Assembly (NCBI GenBank): GCA_963765725.1
Contig: CAVXXI010000001.1
Location: forward strand, 930,001 to 994,000
Length of the DNA: 64,000 nt
Direction of reading: 5' to 3'
Source: DASQEH01 sp963765725
Lineage (GTDB): Bacteria > Actinomycetota > Actinomycetes > Propionibacteriales > Nocardioidaceae
In this document: positions 1 to 8,413 of the stretch, piece by piece
Layout: each line of letters starts with the position of its first letter
Position numbering within the stretch: position 1 is the first letter of the stretch
Notes under the pieces: generated by a model
Database searches by the model: none
The model's input: only the letters and a program-made list of their open reading frames with translations
Told to the model about the DNA's origin: nothing
Translations under genes and position numbers: made by a program

Positions 1-707
1 TCGGTGAAGCCGTAGACCAGCGAGACGAGCCCGAGGGTCGCGAGGGCCACACCGGGGATGTCGTAGCGGGTGTCGCCGTGCGCCTTGCTCTCCCGCACGA
101 TCGGGACCGCTGCGATGGCGGCGCCGAGCGCAATCGGGACGTTGACGCCGAGGCACCACCGCCAGGACGCGTACTCGGTGAGGATGCCGCCCACGATCAG
201 GCCGATCGCCGCACCGCCTCCACTGATGGCGCCGAACACGCCGAAGGCCCGCGCTCGCTCCTTCGGCAGGGTGAACATCACCGTGATCAGCGAGAGGGCC
301 GACGGTGCGAGAAGAGCCGCGAAGGCCCCTTGCAGACCGCGCGCTGCGAACAGCAACGCCGCCGTCGAGGCGACGCCACCGAGCGCGGATGCGGCAGCGA
401 AGCCGAGCAGGCCGACGATGAAGGTGCGCTTGCGCCCCATGAAGTCGGCTATCCGGCCTCCGAGGAGGAGAAGACCTCCGAAGGCCAGCGTGTACGCCGT
501 GACGACCCACTGCCGGTCGGCGTTGCTGATGCCCAGGTCAGCCTGTGCCGACGGCAGCGCGATGTTGACGATCGAGGCGTCCAGGATGATCATCAGCTGC
601 GCGATCGCGATGACGCCGAGTGCCAGCCACCGCCTCGGGTCGAGCCCCTCGAACAGGTCGGTCGGTTCGTCGAGCGCCTCGCCCTCGACCTGGTATGCGT
701 CCGTCAC
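1..707 (-). CDS. MFS drug exporter, DHA2 (EmrB/QacA) family, C-terminus outside window
   Basis: Reading the minus strand from a GTG at 707 gives an open frame that runs off the left edge (about 235 residues seen). GGGAGA lies about six bases before the GTG. The N-terminal 25 residues are acidic and cytoplasmic, followed by the first transmembrane helix with the motif LDASIVNIALPS, typical of DHA2 proton-driven multidrug exporters. The loop 2-3 signature GGRIADFMGRKRTF and the later GGILTEYASWRW motif are also present. Seven or more helices are visible; the family usually has 14. The substrate cannot be told from sequence. The neighbouring epimerase points the same way but is 216 bases away, so an operon is not assured. 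Confidence 0.85.
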   Translation of the reverse strand, partial: MTDAYQVEGEALDEPTDLFEGLDPRRWLALGVIAIAQLMIILDASIVNIALPSAQADLGISNADRQWVVTAYTLAFGGLLLLGGRIADFMGRKRTFIVGLLGFAAASALGGVASTAALLFAARGLQGAFAALLAPSALSLITVMFTLPKERARAFGVFGAISGGGAAIGLIVGGILTEYASWRWCLGVNVPIALGAAIAAVPIVRESKAHGDTRYDIPGVALATLGLVSLVYGFT

Positions 708-923
708 AGTCTCTCCCAAGGCTCTCGGTGGACCGACCTGTTCGATCCATCCGGTGCTACCTGTCTTCCGTCCTGATGAGCAGACTTGCAGCCAGCACCG
801 ACAAGACCGGCTGCCGTCGGCTCATTCCCGGTTGGGTGAACTGCATAGCCTTCCCGTGTACGTCGGGACACGCCTTCCTGCTCCCCGTACGTCGGCTGCA
901 CTGCTGCCTGCGTCGCGAGCCGA

Positions 924-1820
924 TCACCTGCGGAAGTAGGAACCGCCGTTGAGATCGTCGAGGAGCGTCGGCCCCGTCGGTGACCACCCGAGGAGCTGCT
1001 GGGTCAGGGTGCTCGACGCGGGGATGTCCATGGCGAAGAGGGCCCCGATCCAGCCGAAGTGCTTCGCGGCGTCTTCGGCCGGTACGGATACCGCCGGCAG
1101 GTCGAGACCGCGCCCGATGGCGTCGGCGATCTCGCGGGCTGCGACGCCGTTCTCGCCGACGGCGTGCAGGAGGGCACCTGCAGGTGCCTTTTCGAGACCG
1201 AGGCGCACCAGGCGTGCTGCGTCGGATCGATGCACTGCCGACCATCGGTTCGTGCCGTCGCCGACGTATCCGGCGCTGCCCCGGTTGCGGGCGATGCCGA
1301 CGAGGGCCGCGATGAACCCGTGGTCTCCGTCGCCGTGCACCGTCGGCGCGAACCGCAGGATCACGGTGTGGACACCGCGGTCGACGAAGTCGAGTGCGAG
1401 GCTCTCGCTTCCGCCACGAGGAGCATCGGGGCCGGAAAAGGGTGACCGGTCGTGTTCCGTCGCCTCCCGCCCCAACGAGAGCCCGGCCGTGCCGGAGGCG
1501 AGCAGGAAGGGGCGGCCCGAACCGGCGAGCACCGTGCCGATGGCCTCCACGGCCGCGCGCTCCGCCTTGTTGGATGCAGCGGGGTTGTCGAAGTCGTGCT
1601 TGTTGGCCAGGTGGATCACTGCCTCGGCGTCGTCGGCGCCTGCGCGAATACTCTCCAGGTCGTCGAGATCACCGCGCCGGACCTGAGCTCCCTTCGCCGC
1701 GAGCGACTTCGACGACGTCTCGGAACGAGCCAAACCCACGACCTCGTGGCCGGCAGCGACCAGCTCGTCGACGGTCGCGGACCCGATCCAGCCCGAGGCT
1801 CCGGTGATGAACACGCGCAT
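924..1820 (-). CDS. NAD(P)-dependent epimerase/dehydratase, atypical extended SDR
   Basis: The 298-residue protein begins MRVFITGASGWIGSATV, the glycine-rich Rossmann motif (TGASGWIG) of extended short-chain dehydrogenases. The frame extends further upstream, but the ATG at 1820 has a near-perfect AAGGAGGT site six to seven bases before it. A canonical YxxxK pair is not obvious, as in the atypical SDR subgroup that includes many NAD(P)H-binding, quinone-reductase-like proteins, so the reaction is unknown. It is divergent from a TetR gene across 114 bases that hold a clear palindrome, so it is the probable regulatory target. Confidence 0.85.
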   Translation of the reverse strand: MRVFITGASGWIGSATVDELVAAGHEVVGLARSETSSKSLAAKGAQVRRGDLDDLESIRAGADDAEAVIHLANKHDFDNPAASNKAERAAVEAIGTVLAGSGRPFLLASGTAGLSLGREATEHDRSPFSGPDAPRGGSESLALDFVDRGVHTVILRFAPTVHGDGDHGFIAALVGIARNRGSAGYVGDGTNRWSAVHRSDAARLVRLGLEKAPAGALLHAVGENGVAAREIADAIGRGLDLPAVSVPAEDAAKHFGWIGALFAMDIPASSTLTQQLLGWSPTGPTLLDDLNGGSYFRR

Positions 1821-1873
1821 GACATGACCTCCTTGCAATCCGTGAAGTGCCGGGGATGGCCTCACCCGACGAT

Positions 1874-1917
1874 GTCAGTAACTGCCATCACCATACGCGA
1901 GCATGGCAGTCACTGTC
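1874..1917. promoter_or_regulatory. Palindromic operator between epimerase and TetR genes
   Basis: Two 15-base arms, 1874-1888 and 1903-1917, match as inverted repeats at 13 of 15 positions around a 14-base spacer. The inner eight bases (ACTGCCAT / ATGGCAGT) match perfectly. The site lies between the divergent starts at 1820 and 1935. This is the usual arrangement of a TetR autoregulatory operator that also controls the divergent enzyme gene. Binding by the adjacent TetR protein is inferred. Confidence 0.65.
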
Positions 1918-1934
1918 ATCAGTAGACTCCGGCC

Positions 1935-2516
1935 ATGGTCCGATGGCAGCCCGAGGCGAGGCAGCGTCTCCAAGCCGCAGCCCTGGACCTGTTCGTCAGG
2001 CAGGGCTTCGAGCAGACGACCGCGGCCGAGATCGCCCGCTCGGTCGGCCTCACCGAGCGGACCTTCTTCCGCTACTTCGCCGACAAGCGTGAGGTGCTCT
2101 TCGATGGCCAGGAGTTGCTGCAACAGGCCGTCCTGGACGGAGTCGTCGGCGCACCGGCCGACGCGTCCCCGCTGGCGACGATCGCCCGAGCACTCGAGAC
2201 ATCGGCCACCTTCTTCCCGGACGAGCGGAGAGGGTTCGCGCGGCTGCGCCAAACGGTAATCGAGCGCCATCCAGCCCTTCGCGAACGCGAGCTGCTCAAG
2301 TTGGCCTCTTTGTCCTCTGCGGTCGCTGCTGCACTGCGCGGACGAGGCATACCTGAACCCGCCGCCACCCTTGCTGCCAGCACCGCCGTCACCGTGTTCA
2401 CGGTCGCGTTCGGGCAGTGGATCACCGACGGGGAGACTCGATCGATGGTCGAGATCGAGCGCGAAGTGATGCGTGACATGGCAGCGATAACGTCCGATGG
2501 GCCGCTCACGCGCTGA
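1935..2516 (+). CDS. TetR/AcrR family transcriptional regulator
   Basis: This 193-residue protein has an N-terminal TetR helix-turn-helix at about residues 10-55. The sequence QGFEQTTAAEIARSVGLTERT is followed by FFRYFADKREVLF, the family's recognition-helix and tyrosine-lysine signature. The C-terminal ligand domain is mostly alpha-helical and has no recognised ligand signature. It is divergent from the epimerase, with a near-perfect palindrome between them, so it probably represses both promoters. Length is normal for TetR. Confidence 0.9.
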   Translation: MVRWQPEARQRLQAAALDLFVRQGFEQTTAAEIARSVGLTERTFFRYFADKREVLFDGQELLQQAVLDGVVGAPADASPLATIARALETSATFFPDERRGFARLRQTVIERHPALRERELLKLASLSSAVAAALRGRGIPEPAATLAASTAVTVFTVAFGQWITDGETRSMVEIEREVMRDMAAITSDGPLTR

Positions 2517-2659
2517 TCCGTCGGGCCACGGGTGAGCTCCGCGTCGTATACATTGAGGCAGCGAATCCGGTAGCCACCGTCAGAACGAGCGCAGCTGTGG
2601 CTGCGGCGAAGTCGACATCGCACCAGACCGAGTGGGTTGGCCAGGGGCGGAGGACACAG

Positions 2660-3976
2660 ATGACGAAGCCCTGGCCGTTGAAGCGCCCCGGGAAGGACAC
2701 CCGCGTCACGGAAACGCCCGTGAGCGTCGTGGCCGGGCCCGGCCAGGAGTCCCGCGCCTGCGCTGTCGACGACGACCCGGCGGTGCCACGTGCGGAGGAT
2801 CCCAAACCGGTCGTCGAGCAGCTCGCGATCGCCGAGCGGGAGACGGAGCGGCTCCTCCAGGAGGAGTCCGACGGCGGTCTCGATGACTCTCAGGCCAACA
2901 GACTGGGTGAGCCGTTCGACCGACGATCGCCTTTCTATATGGGGTTCACGGCTGCGCTCGGAGTCCTCCTGGCCTACGGTCTGGTGCTCGCCCTGGTCCA
3001 GCTGAGGACGATCGTGTTGTTCATCGTGGTGGCGCTCCTGCTCGCACTCGGGCTCGAGCCGCTGGTCTCGCGGCTGATGAGCCTCGGCCTGCGGCGCGGG
3101 AGGTCCGTGCTCATCGTGATGGTGCTCCTGGTCGGCCTCGTGGTGGGAATCGGCTGGCTGATCGTGCCGACGTTGGCTGACCAGATCACGACTCTCGTGA
3201 ATCGGACGCCCGACTACCTGACAAACCTGGAGCGCAACCACGTCGTGCGCCAGATCGACCAGCGGTTCCACGTCGCGGACCGCCTCCAGGAGCAGGCCGC
3301 GTCGAGCCTCGACGCCGGCAGCGTGACCAAGGTGGTCGGTGGCCTGCTGGGCGCGGGCAAGGCTTTCGTCGACGCCACGGTTGCCATGTTCACCGTGCTG
3401 GTGCTCACCCTGTACTTCATGGCGGCCCTTCCCGCGGTCAAGGCGGCCGTGTACAAGCTCGTCCCGACGCCGCGTCGGGCCCGGACCATCTTCATCGGCG
3501 AGGAGATCTGCCGACGGGTCGGCGGCTACGTCCTCGGCCAGGCCTGCGTTGCCACGATCAACGGCGTGCTCGCGTACATCATGCTGATCGTGCTCGGGCT
3601 GCCCTTCCCGGCCATTCTCGCCCTCTTTGTCGGGCTGCTCGCGCTGGTTCCGATCGTCGGCACGCTGGTGGGTGGCGTGGTGGTCACGCTCGTCGCCCTG
3701 ACTCACGGCTGGGTGGTCGCCGCCATCGCGTTGGCGTACTACGTCCTGTACCACCTGTTCGAGGCCTACGTGCTGTCGCCACGCATCATGCACCGAGCGG
3801 TCGACGTGCCGGCGGTGGTGACGATCGTCGCCGTCCTGGCCGGCGGAACCGTGCTCGGGGTCGTCGGTGCACTGATCGCCATCCCGATCGCCGCCGCACT
3901 GCTGCTGATCTACGAACAGGTCCTGGTCCCCAGCCAGCAGGGGCTCGAGCCCGACAGCTCCGTGCCGCAGGCGTGA
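2660..3976 (+). CDS. AI-2E family permease (TqsA/YdiK-like membrane protein)
   Basis: The frame is open from 2597, but GGAGG sits six bases before the ATG at 2660, giving 438 residues. About 90 N-terminal residues are charged and cytoplasmic. They are followed by a hydrophobic pair (FTAALGVLLAYGLVLALVQL, then a helix ending LALGLEPLVSRLM), a long soluble segment, and a block of C-terminal helices with the conserved LGLPFPAILALFVGLLALVPIVG region of PF01594. Members are channel- or permease-like; autoinducer-2 export is established only for a few, and some are Na+/H+ antiporters. The gene stands alone on the plus strand. Confidence 0.88.
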   Translation: MTKPWPLKRPGKDTRVTETPVSVVAGPGQESRACAVDDDPAVPRAEDPKPVVEQLAIAERETERLLQEESDGGLDDSQANRLGEPFDRRSPFYMGFTAALGVLLAYGLVLALVQLRTIVLFIVVALLLALGLEPLVSRLMSLGLRRGRSVLIVMVLLVGLVVGIGWLIVPTLADQITTLVNRTPDYLTNLERNHVVRQIDQRFHVADRLQEQAASSLDAGSVTKVVGGLLGAGKAFVDATVAMFTVLVLTLYFMAALPAVKAAVYKLVPTPRRARTIFIGEEICRRVGGYVLGQACVATINGVLAYIMLIVLGLPFPAILALFVGLLALVPIVGTLVGGVVVTLVALTHGWVVAAIALAYYVLYHLFEAYVLSPRIMHRAVDVPAVVTIVAVLAGGTVLGVVGALIAIPIAAALLLIYEQVLVPSQQGLEPDSSVPQA

Positions 3977-4098
3977 AGCGCACACCGCCCCGCACCGGAC
4001 GAGGTGACGAGCGCGTGACGGCCAGGAGCTCTTCTATCGTTGGGGCGTCGTATTTAGCGGGCCGAGCAACTCGGCCGCATTGAGAGAGGGGCTCCGCA

Positions 4099-4638
4099 AT
4101 GGAACGAGCCTGGCTGTTCGACTCGCTGTGTGTGACCGTCGCCGCAGTGGACTTCCTCGACCCCGAGCTGCGGTCCCAGCCCGACGCCAGAGAACGCGGG
4201 GTAAGGGTGGAGATCCGCCCGACGACCTCCACGCAGAGCGGCGGGACTGTGTACGCCTCCCCTCCGATCTCGTTGCAACCGGCGATCTGCCGGATCGACC
4301 TGCTCGAGTCCCGTCCGGGCGCCGCCGACCGGATGCACTGGCATCCCGCGATGCGGTCCGGGGAGCCCGCAGACAGGACCTTCGACACGGCGTTGTCGGC
4401 CGACCCGATCGGGTGGTTGGGGGAACGGCTGCGTGACCTGCACCGACTGGTGGGCGGCACGTCCGTCGCTGACGCGGCCGGGTTCGGCGCGGATGCGGGT
4501 GCCGTCGCGCGCGTGGCGGATGAGGTCGTCGACGCGGTCCGCGCGGGGCTCGAGACCAGCCGAACGCATTGGCCCGACGTCGAGCATGACGAGCGCGGGA
4601 TGGCCGTTGCGGCCGACGGGCGACGGAACGTCCGATGA
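4099..4638 (+). CDS. Conserved hypothetical protein, first gene of a TetR operon
   Basis: A 179-residue soluble protein I do not recognise. There is no signal peptide or membrane helix. The N-terminal half looks like a beta-rich domain, with a central HWHPAM segment and paired acidic residues; the C-terminal half is alanine-rich and helical. AGGGG precedes the ATG by seven bases. The stop overlaps the next start (ATGA at 4635), so translation of the TetR protein is probably coupled to it. It may be the enzyme or sensor partner of that regulator, but nothing in the sequence proves a function. Confidence 0.7.
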   Translation: MERAWLFDSLCVTVAAVDFLDPELRSQPDARERGVRVEIRPTTSTQSGGTVYASPPISLQPAICRIDLLESRPGAADRMHWHPAMRSGEPADRTFDTALSADPIGWLGERLRDLHRLVGGTSVADAAGFGADAGAVARVADEVVDAVRAGLETSRTHWPDVEHDERGMAVAADGRRNVR

Positions 4639-5231
4639 CCCGCCGCGACCGCGGCGCTCGAGAGCGAATGGTGTACAGCGCGGTCCAGCTCGTTCGCGCC
4701 CGCGGCATGAACGCGACGGGGGTCCGCGACGTCGTGGACGACTCCGGTGCCCCACGTGGGTCCTTCCAGCACTACTTTCCAGGAGGCAAGGAGCAGCTGG
4801 TCGCCGAGGCAGTGCGATGGTCGGGGCAGTTCGCAGCAGAGCATGTCCGGGGCTACGCGAGGACAGCTCGACGGCCGACTCCCGCGGGTTTGTTCGCGCA
4901 CATGGCCGCGCCGTGGAAGGACGAGTTCGACCGTCGCGGCTTCGACCGCGGCTGTCCCCTGATGGCGACGGCGGCGGAGGTGGTCGGCACCGACTCCGGG
5001 CTCAACGAGCAGGTCCGCCGGGCGGCTGACCAGTGGCTGGAAGCCGTGGAGGCCGAGCTCGTGGCCATGTCGGTGCACCGGTCACGTGCCCGCACACTCG
5101 CGACGCTGATGGTCGGCTCGCTTGAGGGTGCGATCATGCTGGCCCGCATCCGGCACGACACCGGCCCCCTTACCGCGATCGTGCGCGAGCTGCGTCCCCT
5201 CCTCACGGGAGGGCCGGGCCCGCGACGCTAG
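4635..5231 (+). CDS. TetR/AcrR family regulator, LmrA/YxaF-like
   Basis: The 198-residue protein carries an N-terminal TetR HTH (RGMNATGVRDVVDDSGAPRG then SFQHYFPGGKEQL). The PRGSFQHYFPGGKEQL form and the C-terminal RGCPLMATAAEV motif are typical of the LmrA/YxaF subgroup, which controls multidrug or flavonoid-responsive genes. It overlaps the upstream gene by four bases. Its stop overlaps the stop of the convergent dehydrogenase within a shared CTAG at 5228-5231. The ligand is unknown. Confidence 0.88.
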   Translation: MTRRDRGARERMVYSAVQLVRARGMNATGVRDVVDDSGAPRGSFQHYFPGGKEQLVAEAVRWSGQFAAEHVRGYARTARRPTPAGLFAHMAAPWKDEFDRRGFDRGCPLMATAAEVVGTDSGLNEQVRRAADQWLEAVEAELVAMSVHRSRARTLATLMVGSLEGAIMLARIRHDTGPLTAIVRELRPLLTGGPGPRR

Positions 5232-6184
5232 TGCGGTCCGCTGGCGTGCTGTCGGTGGAGAGGCTGCGGGCGGATACCTCGCGCTGAGGCGCTGCGGCGT
5301 TCGATGGCTCGGATCACCGCGATCATGTCCAGACCACCGTTGTCGAGGGCGACCGCCTCGTCGTACAGCTCCTCGCAGACGCCGAGCAGGGGAGAGGAGA
5401 TCCCCGCGTCGCGAGCCGCCGCGGTGACGAACCGGGTGTTCTGCAGGACGTCCGCCGCGGCGGCCTGGGCGTCGAAGTCGGCGTCGGTGAGCTTCTGCAG
5501 CTTCACCTGCGACACGCTGCTGGCCATGGGCCCGGCGTCGAGCACGGCCCTGAGCAGGTGCCGGTCGAGGCCCTGCTCCCCGGCGAAGTGGAATGCCTCG
5601 CACAGACCGGTGACCATGGTGATGAGGTACAGGTTGACGGCCAGCTTCAGCAGGAGTGCGTTGGGAGGTTCACCGCACACGAACTGGTCGCGGCACATCG
5701 GCCGCAGCACGGGCCTCACGGCCTCGATACTGGAGTCGTCGCCGGCGAGCATGGCCACGAGCTGCCCATCCTCCGCCGGCTTGCGAGACCCCGAAACCGG
5801 CGCCTCGACGTACGCCCCACCGGCGGCCACGATCTCGCGCCCGAGCCGGGCCGAGTATGCCGGTGACGTCGTGCCCATGTGCACGATGACTCGCCCTTCG
5901 ACGTTGCCGGTGAATGCGTCGCGTCCTCGGGCGAGGACGGTGTCGATCGCCTGGCTGTCAGCCAACATCATGATGGAGATCTCGGCCCGCCTCAGCACGT
6001 CAGCCGGACTCGACCCCACCTGAGCACCCAGCGAACGCAACGGGCTGCATCGCTGCGGAGTCCGGTTCCAGACAATCAGGGGTGTGCCGGCGCGCGCGAG
6101 GTTGGTAGCCATCGGCTGCCCCATCAGACCGAGACCCAGGAACCCCACGAGTGCGGAAGAGCCGGGTAGAGGATGCTGTGGCAT
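5228..6184 (-). CDS. NAD(P)-dependent oxidoreductase, 3-hydroxyisobutyrate dehydrogenase family
   Basis: The 318-residue protein starts with a Rossmann motif, VGFLGLGLMGQPMATNLARAG, followed by VWNRTPQR. It has the substrate-binding motif AYVEAPVSGSRKPAEDGQL and a lysine in LLKLAVNLYL, the catalytic lysine region of beta-hydroxyacid dehydrogenases (PF03446/PF14833). The family oxidises 3-hydroxy acids or acts as imine reductases; the substrate here is not evident. It is divergent from a drug exporter across about 105 bases containing two palindromes. Confidence 0.88.
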   Translation of the reverse strand: MPQHPLPGSSALVGFLGLGLMGQPMATNLARAGTPLIVWNRTPQRCSPLRSLGAQVGSSPADVLRRAEISIMMLADSQAIDTVLARGRDAFTGNVEGRVIVHMGTTSPAYSARLGREIVAAGGAYVEAPVSGSRKPAEDGQLVAMLAGDDSSIEAVRPVLRPMCRDQFVCGEPPNALLLKLAVNLYLITMVTGLCEAFHFAGEQGLDRHLLRAVLDAGPMASSVSQVKLQKLTDADFDAQAAAADVLQNTRFVTAAARDAGISSPLLGVCEELYDEAVALDNGGLDMIAVIRAIERRSASARGIRPQPLHRQHASGPH

Positions 6185-6198
6185 GCCACCGTCATATC

Positions 6199-6275
6199 AT
6201 GACGGTCGTCATAGTGGAAGCCAGAGGTGAACGTCCCTGGATGTTGTGTGTATACAATGGTTGTATGACTATAAC
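6199..6275. promoter_or_regulatory. Divergent promoter region with two palindromes (candidate MarR operators)
   Basis: Between the dehydrogenase start (6184) and the exporter start (about 6290) lie ATGACGGTCGTCAT (6199-6212), with perfect ATGAC/GTCAT arms, and GTTGTATGACTATAAC (6260-6275), with arms matching at five of six positions. Between them is a TTGT...ACAA-like stretch at 6244-6257. The region is far more AT-rich than its surroundings. The second site, next to the exporter-MarR operon, is of the size and symmetry that MarR proteins bind; that pairing is inferred. Confidence 0.5.
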
Positions 6276-6289
6276 CACCAGGTTTGCCG

Positions 6290-7744
6290 GTGCCTGAGCT
6301 CAGCGCCGGTCGCCGACGCGTGATCCTCGCGATCTGCTGCATGAGCATCCTGATCGTCGGGATGGACATCACGATCGTCAACGTGGCGCTGCCGTCAATT
6401 CGCGCCGACCTGCACGCCTCGGTCTCGGGACTGCAGTGGACCATTGACGCCTACACCGTCGTCTTGGCGAGTCTGCTCGTCCTGTCGGGGTCCACCGCGG
6501 ACCGGATCGGTCGACGCCGGATCTTCCAGGTCGGCCTGGCGCTGTTCACGATCGGGTCGCTCCTGTGCAGCGCCGCACCCGGACTGGGCTGGCTGGTGGG
6601 CTTCCGGATGCTGCAGGCGGTCGGTGGCTCGATGCTCAACCCGGTAGCGATGTCGATCGTCACGAACGTGTTCACCGATCCCCGTGAGCGGGCCAGGGCG
6701 ATCGGCGTCTTTGCCGGTGTGGTCGGCATCAGCCTCGGTGTCGGCCCGGTGCTCGGCGGGATCCTGGTCGAGTCCGTCGGGTGGCGCTCGATCTTCTGGA
6801 TCAACGTCCCCATCGGTCTCGCCGCGATCGCGCTGGCAGCGATCTTCGTGCCGGAGTCCAAGGCCGAGCGCGCCCGCCGGATCGACCCGGTCGGGCAGGT
6901 CCTGGTCATCGCCGTGCTGCTTTCACTGACGTACGCGATCATCGAGGGGCCGAAGGCAGGACATCCCGCGGAGATCTGGGCGCTCGCCGCCTTCTGCCTT
7001 GCCTGCGTGGTCGCGCTGGTGCGCTACGAGCCCCGCCGCGAGGACCCGCTCATCGAGCTGACCTTCTTCCGCAGCATCCCCTTCACCGGTGCCACCCTCA
7101 CGGCTGTGGCCGCCCTCGGGGCCTTCAGCGCCTTTCTCTTCCTGAACACCCTCTATCTGCAGGACGTTCGCGGCCTCAGTGCGCTGCAAGCCGGGCTGTT
7201 CCTGCTGCCGATGGCCACGATGACGGCGGTGTTCGCACCCATCTCGGGCCGGATGGTGGCCAACCGGGGCCCCCGCATCCCCTTGATGGTGGCCGGTACA
7301 GGCATGCTGCTCGGGGCACTTCCGCTGACCCAGCTCACCGACCACCTCGGCTACCCGTGGCTGCTCGCCTGTTACCTCGTCTTCGGGCTCGGCTTCGGGA
7401 TGGTCAACGCTCCGATCACCAACGCTGCCGTGTCCGGAATGCCTCGCAGCCAGGCCGGTGTCGCCGCGGCGGTCGCGTCCACCAGCCGCCAGATCGGCGC
7501 GTCGCTCGGGGTCGCGGTAGTGGGCGCCATCGTCAGCGGCGGTGCCGGGGCCGCCATCAGGACAGAGTTCTCCTCCGCCAGTCACGCCGGCTGGTGGCTC
7601 GTGGTCGGGTGCAGCGCCACGATCTTCGTGCTCGCCGTCGCCACCACGGGGCGACGCGCCGTGGTCTCGGCGGGAAGAGTCGCCCGGATGCTCGACGTGC
7701 GGGCCGCGTCGTCGTCCCCCGGGGTGGCGGGCCCGAGGGGATGA
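6290..7744 (+). CDS. MFS multidrug exporter, DHA2 (EmrB/QacA) family
   Basis: About 484 residues with 14 predicted helices. The first helix contains VGMDITIVNVALPSIRADL, the family signature; STADRIGRRRIFQVG is the loop 2-3 motif and GPVLGGILVESVGWR is motif C. A TTG at 6284 is an alternative start; the GTG at 6290 has AGG about seven bases upstream. The stop overlaps the MarR start (ATGA at 7741), a tight exporter-regulator pair, suggesting the MarR protein senses the exported compound. Confidence 0.88.
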   Translation: MPELSAGRRRVILAICCMSILIVGMDITIVNVALPSIRADLHASVSGLQWTIDAYTVVLASLLVLSGSTADRIGRRRIFQVGLALFTIGSLLCSAAPGLGWLVGFRMLQAVGGSMLNPVAMSIVTNVFTDPRERARAIGVFAGVVGISLGVGPVLGGILVESVGWRSIFWINVPIGLAAIALAAIFVPESKAERARRIDPVGQVLVIAVLLSLTYAIIEGPKAGHPAEIWALAAFCLACVVALVRYEPRREDPLIELTFFRSIPFTGATLTAVAALGAFSAFLFLNTLYLQDVRGLSALQAGLFLLPMATMTAVFAPISGRMVANRGPRIPLMVAGTGMLLGALPLTQLTDHLGYPWLLACYLVFGLGFGMVNAPITNAAVSGMPRSQAGVAAAVASTSRQIGASLGVAVVGAIVSGGAGAAIRTEFSSASHAGWWLVVGCSATIFVLAVATTGRRAVVSAGRVARMLDVRAASSSPGVAGPRG

Positions 7745-8160
7745 GCGCCGAGTCGGATCCGGCCACCAACGCCTGGCGCTCGATGCGCAGGCTGGTGCTG
7801 GAGCTCCATGATCGCCGCGGTGCGGTGTCCGAGGCGACCGGGATGAGCTATCTGCGGGTCAAGGCCCTGAGCCGGCTGACATCGGGGCCGCTGACCCAGC
7901 GTCAGCTGAGCGACAGGCTGATGACGGACGCGCCGTACACGTCCGTGATCGTCGACGACCTCGAGCAGCGCGGTCTGGCTCGGCGTGAGGCGAACCCCGC
8001 AGATCGGCGTTCCAAGCTGGTACGGATCACAGCGGCCGGGCGGGCCGTGGCCCGCAAGGCCGAGAGCATCCAGTCGGCGCCCCCGGCCGCACTGGCTGCG
8101 TTGACCGGAGCCGACCTCGCGGCGCTCGAACAGACGCTGCGGATGTTGCTGGGGGAATAG
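7741..8160 (+). CDS. MarR family transcriptional regulator
   Basis: The 139-residue protein has a winged helix-turn-helix: TQRQLSDRLMTDAPYTSVIV forms the HTH, followed by DDLEQRGLARREANPADRRS, the classic MarR wing with its DxR pair. N- and C-terminal helices would form the dimer interface. It overlaps the exporter gene by four bases and is almost certainly cotranscribed. It probably represses the promoter near 6245-6285. No cysteine redox switch is visible. Confidence 0.9.
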   Translation: MSAESDPATNAWRSMRRLVLELHDRRGAVSEATGMSYLRVKALSRLTSGPLTQRQLSDRLMTDAPYTSVIVDDLEQRGLARREANPADRRSKLVRITAAGRAVARKAESIQSAPPAALAALTGADLAALEQTLRMLLGE

Positions 8161-8202
8161 GAGGGGTAGCCGGCAACGGCTGTGGCGCTGAGGGGATGAA
8201 AT

Positions 8203-8224
8203 GCCGTAATGCGGGTATTACGGC
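8203..8224. repeat. Perfect 8-bp inverted repeat downstream of marR gene
   Basis: GCCGTAAT (8203-8210) and ATTACGGC (8217-8224) are exact inverted repeats around a six-base loop. No T-run follows, so a classic intrinsic terminator is not evident; actinobacterial terminators often lack the run. It could equally be an operator upstream of the GH3 gene at 8414. Confidence 0.4.
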
Positions 8225-8413
8225 TGTATCGGATAACTCGGATGGGAGTGACCATGGGGTGCAGAACGCTCGAACCGGGTAACAGCGGCTCGACCGCCTC
8301 CCGGTCGGCCGAGACAGAGGCCTGGGGCTGATTCGAGCCGGTAGCTGCGGCGCGCCCCGCTCGCGCTGCTTCCCGGCTACGCTGGGCTCACGTCTGTCGA
8401 TGGGGGATGGTGA

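Noticed and set aside
2072..3985. A 637-residue minus-strand frame opposite the AI-2E permease
   Set aside because: It lies antisense to a well-supported membrane protein and has the His/Gln/Asp-rich make-up typical of reversed GC-rich genes.
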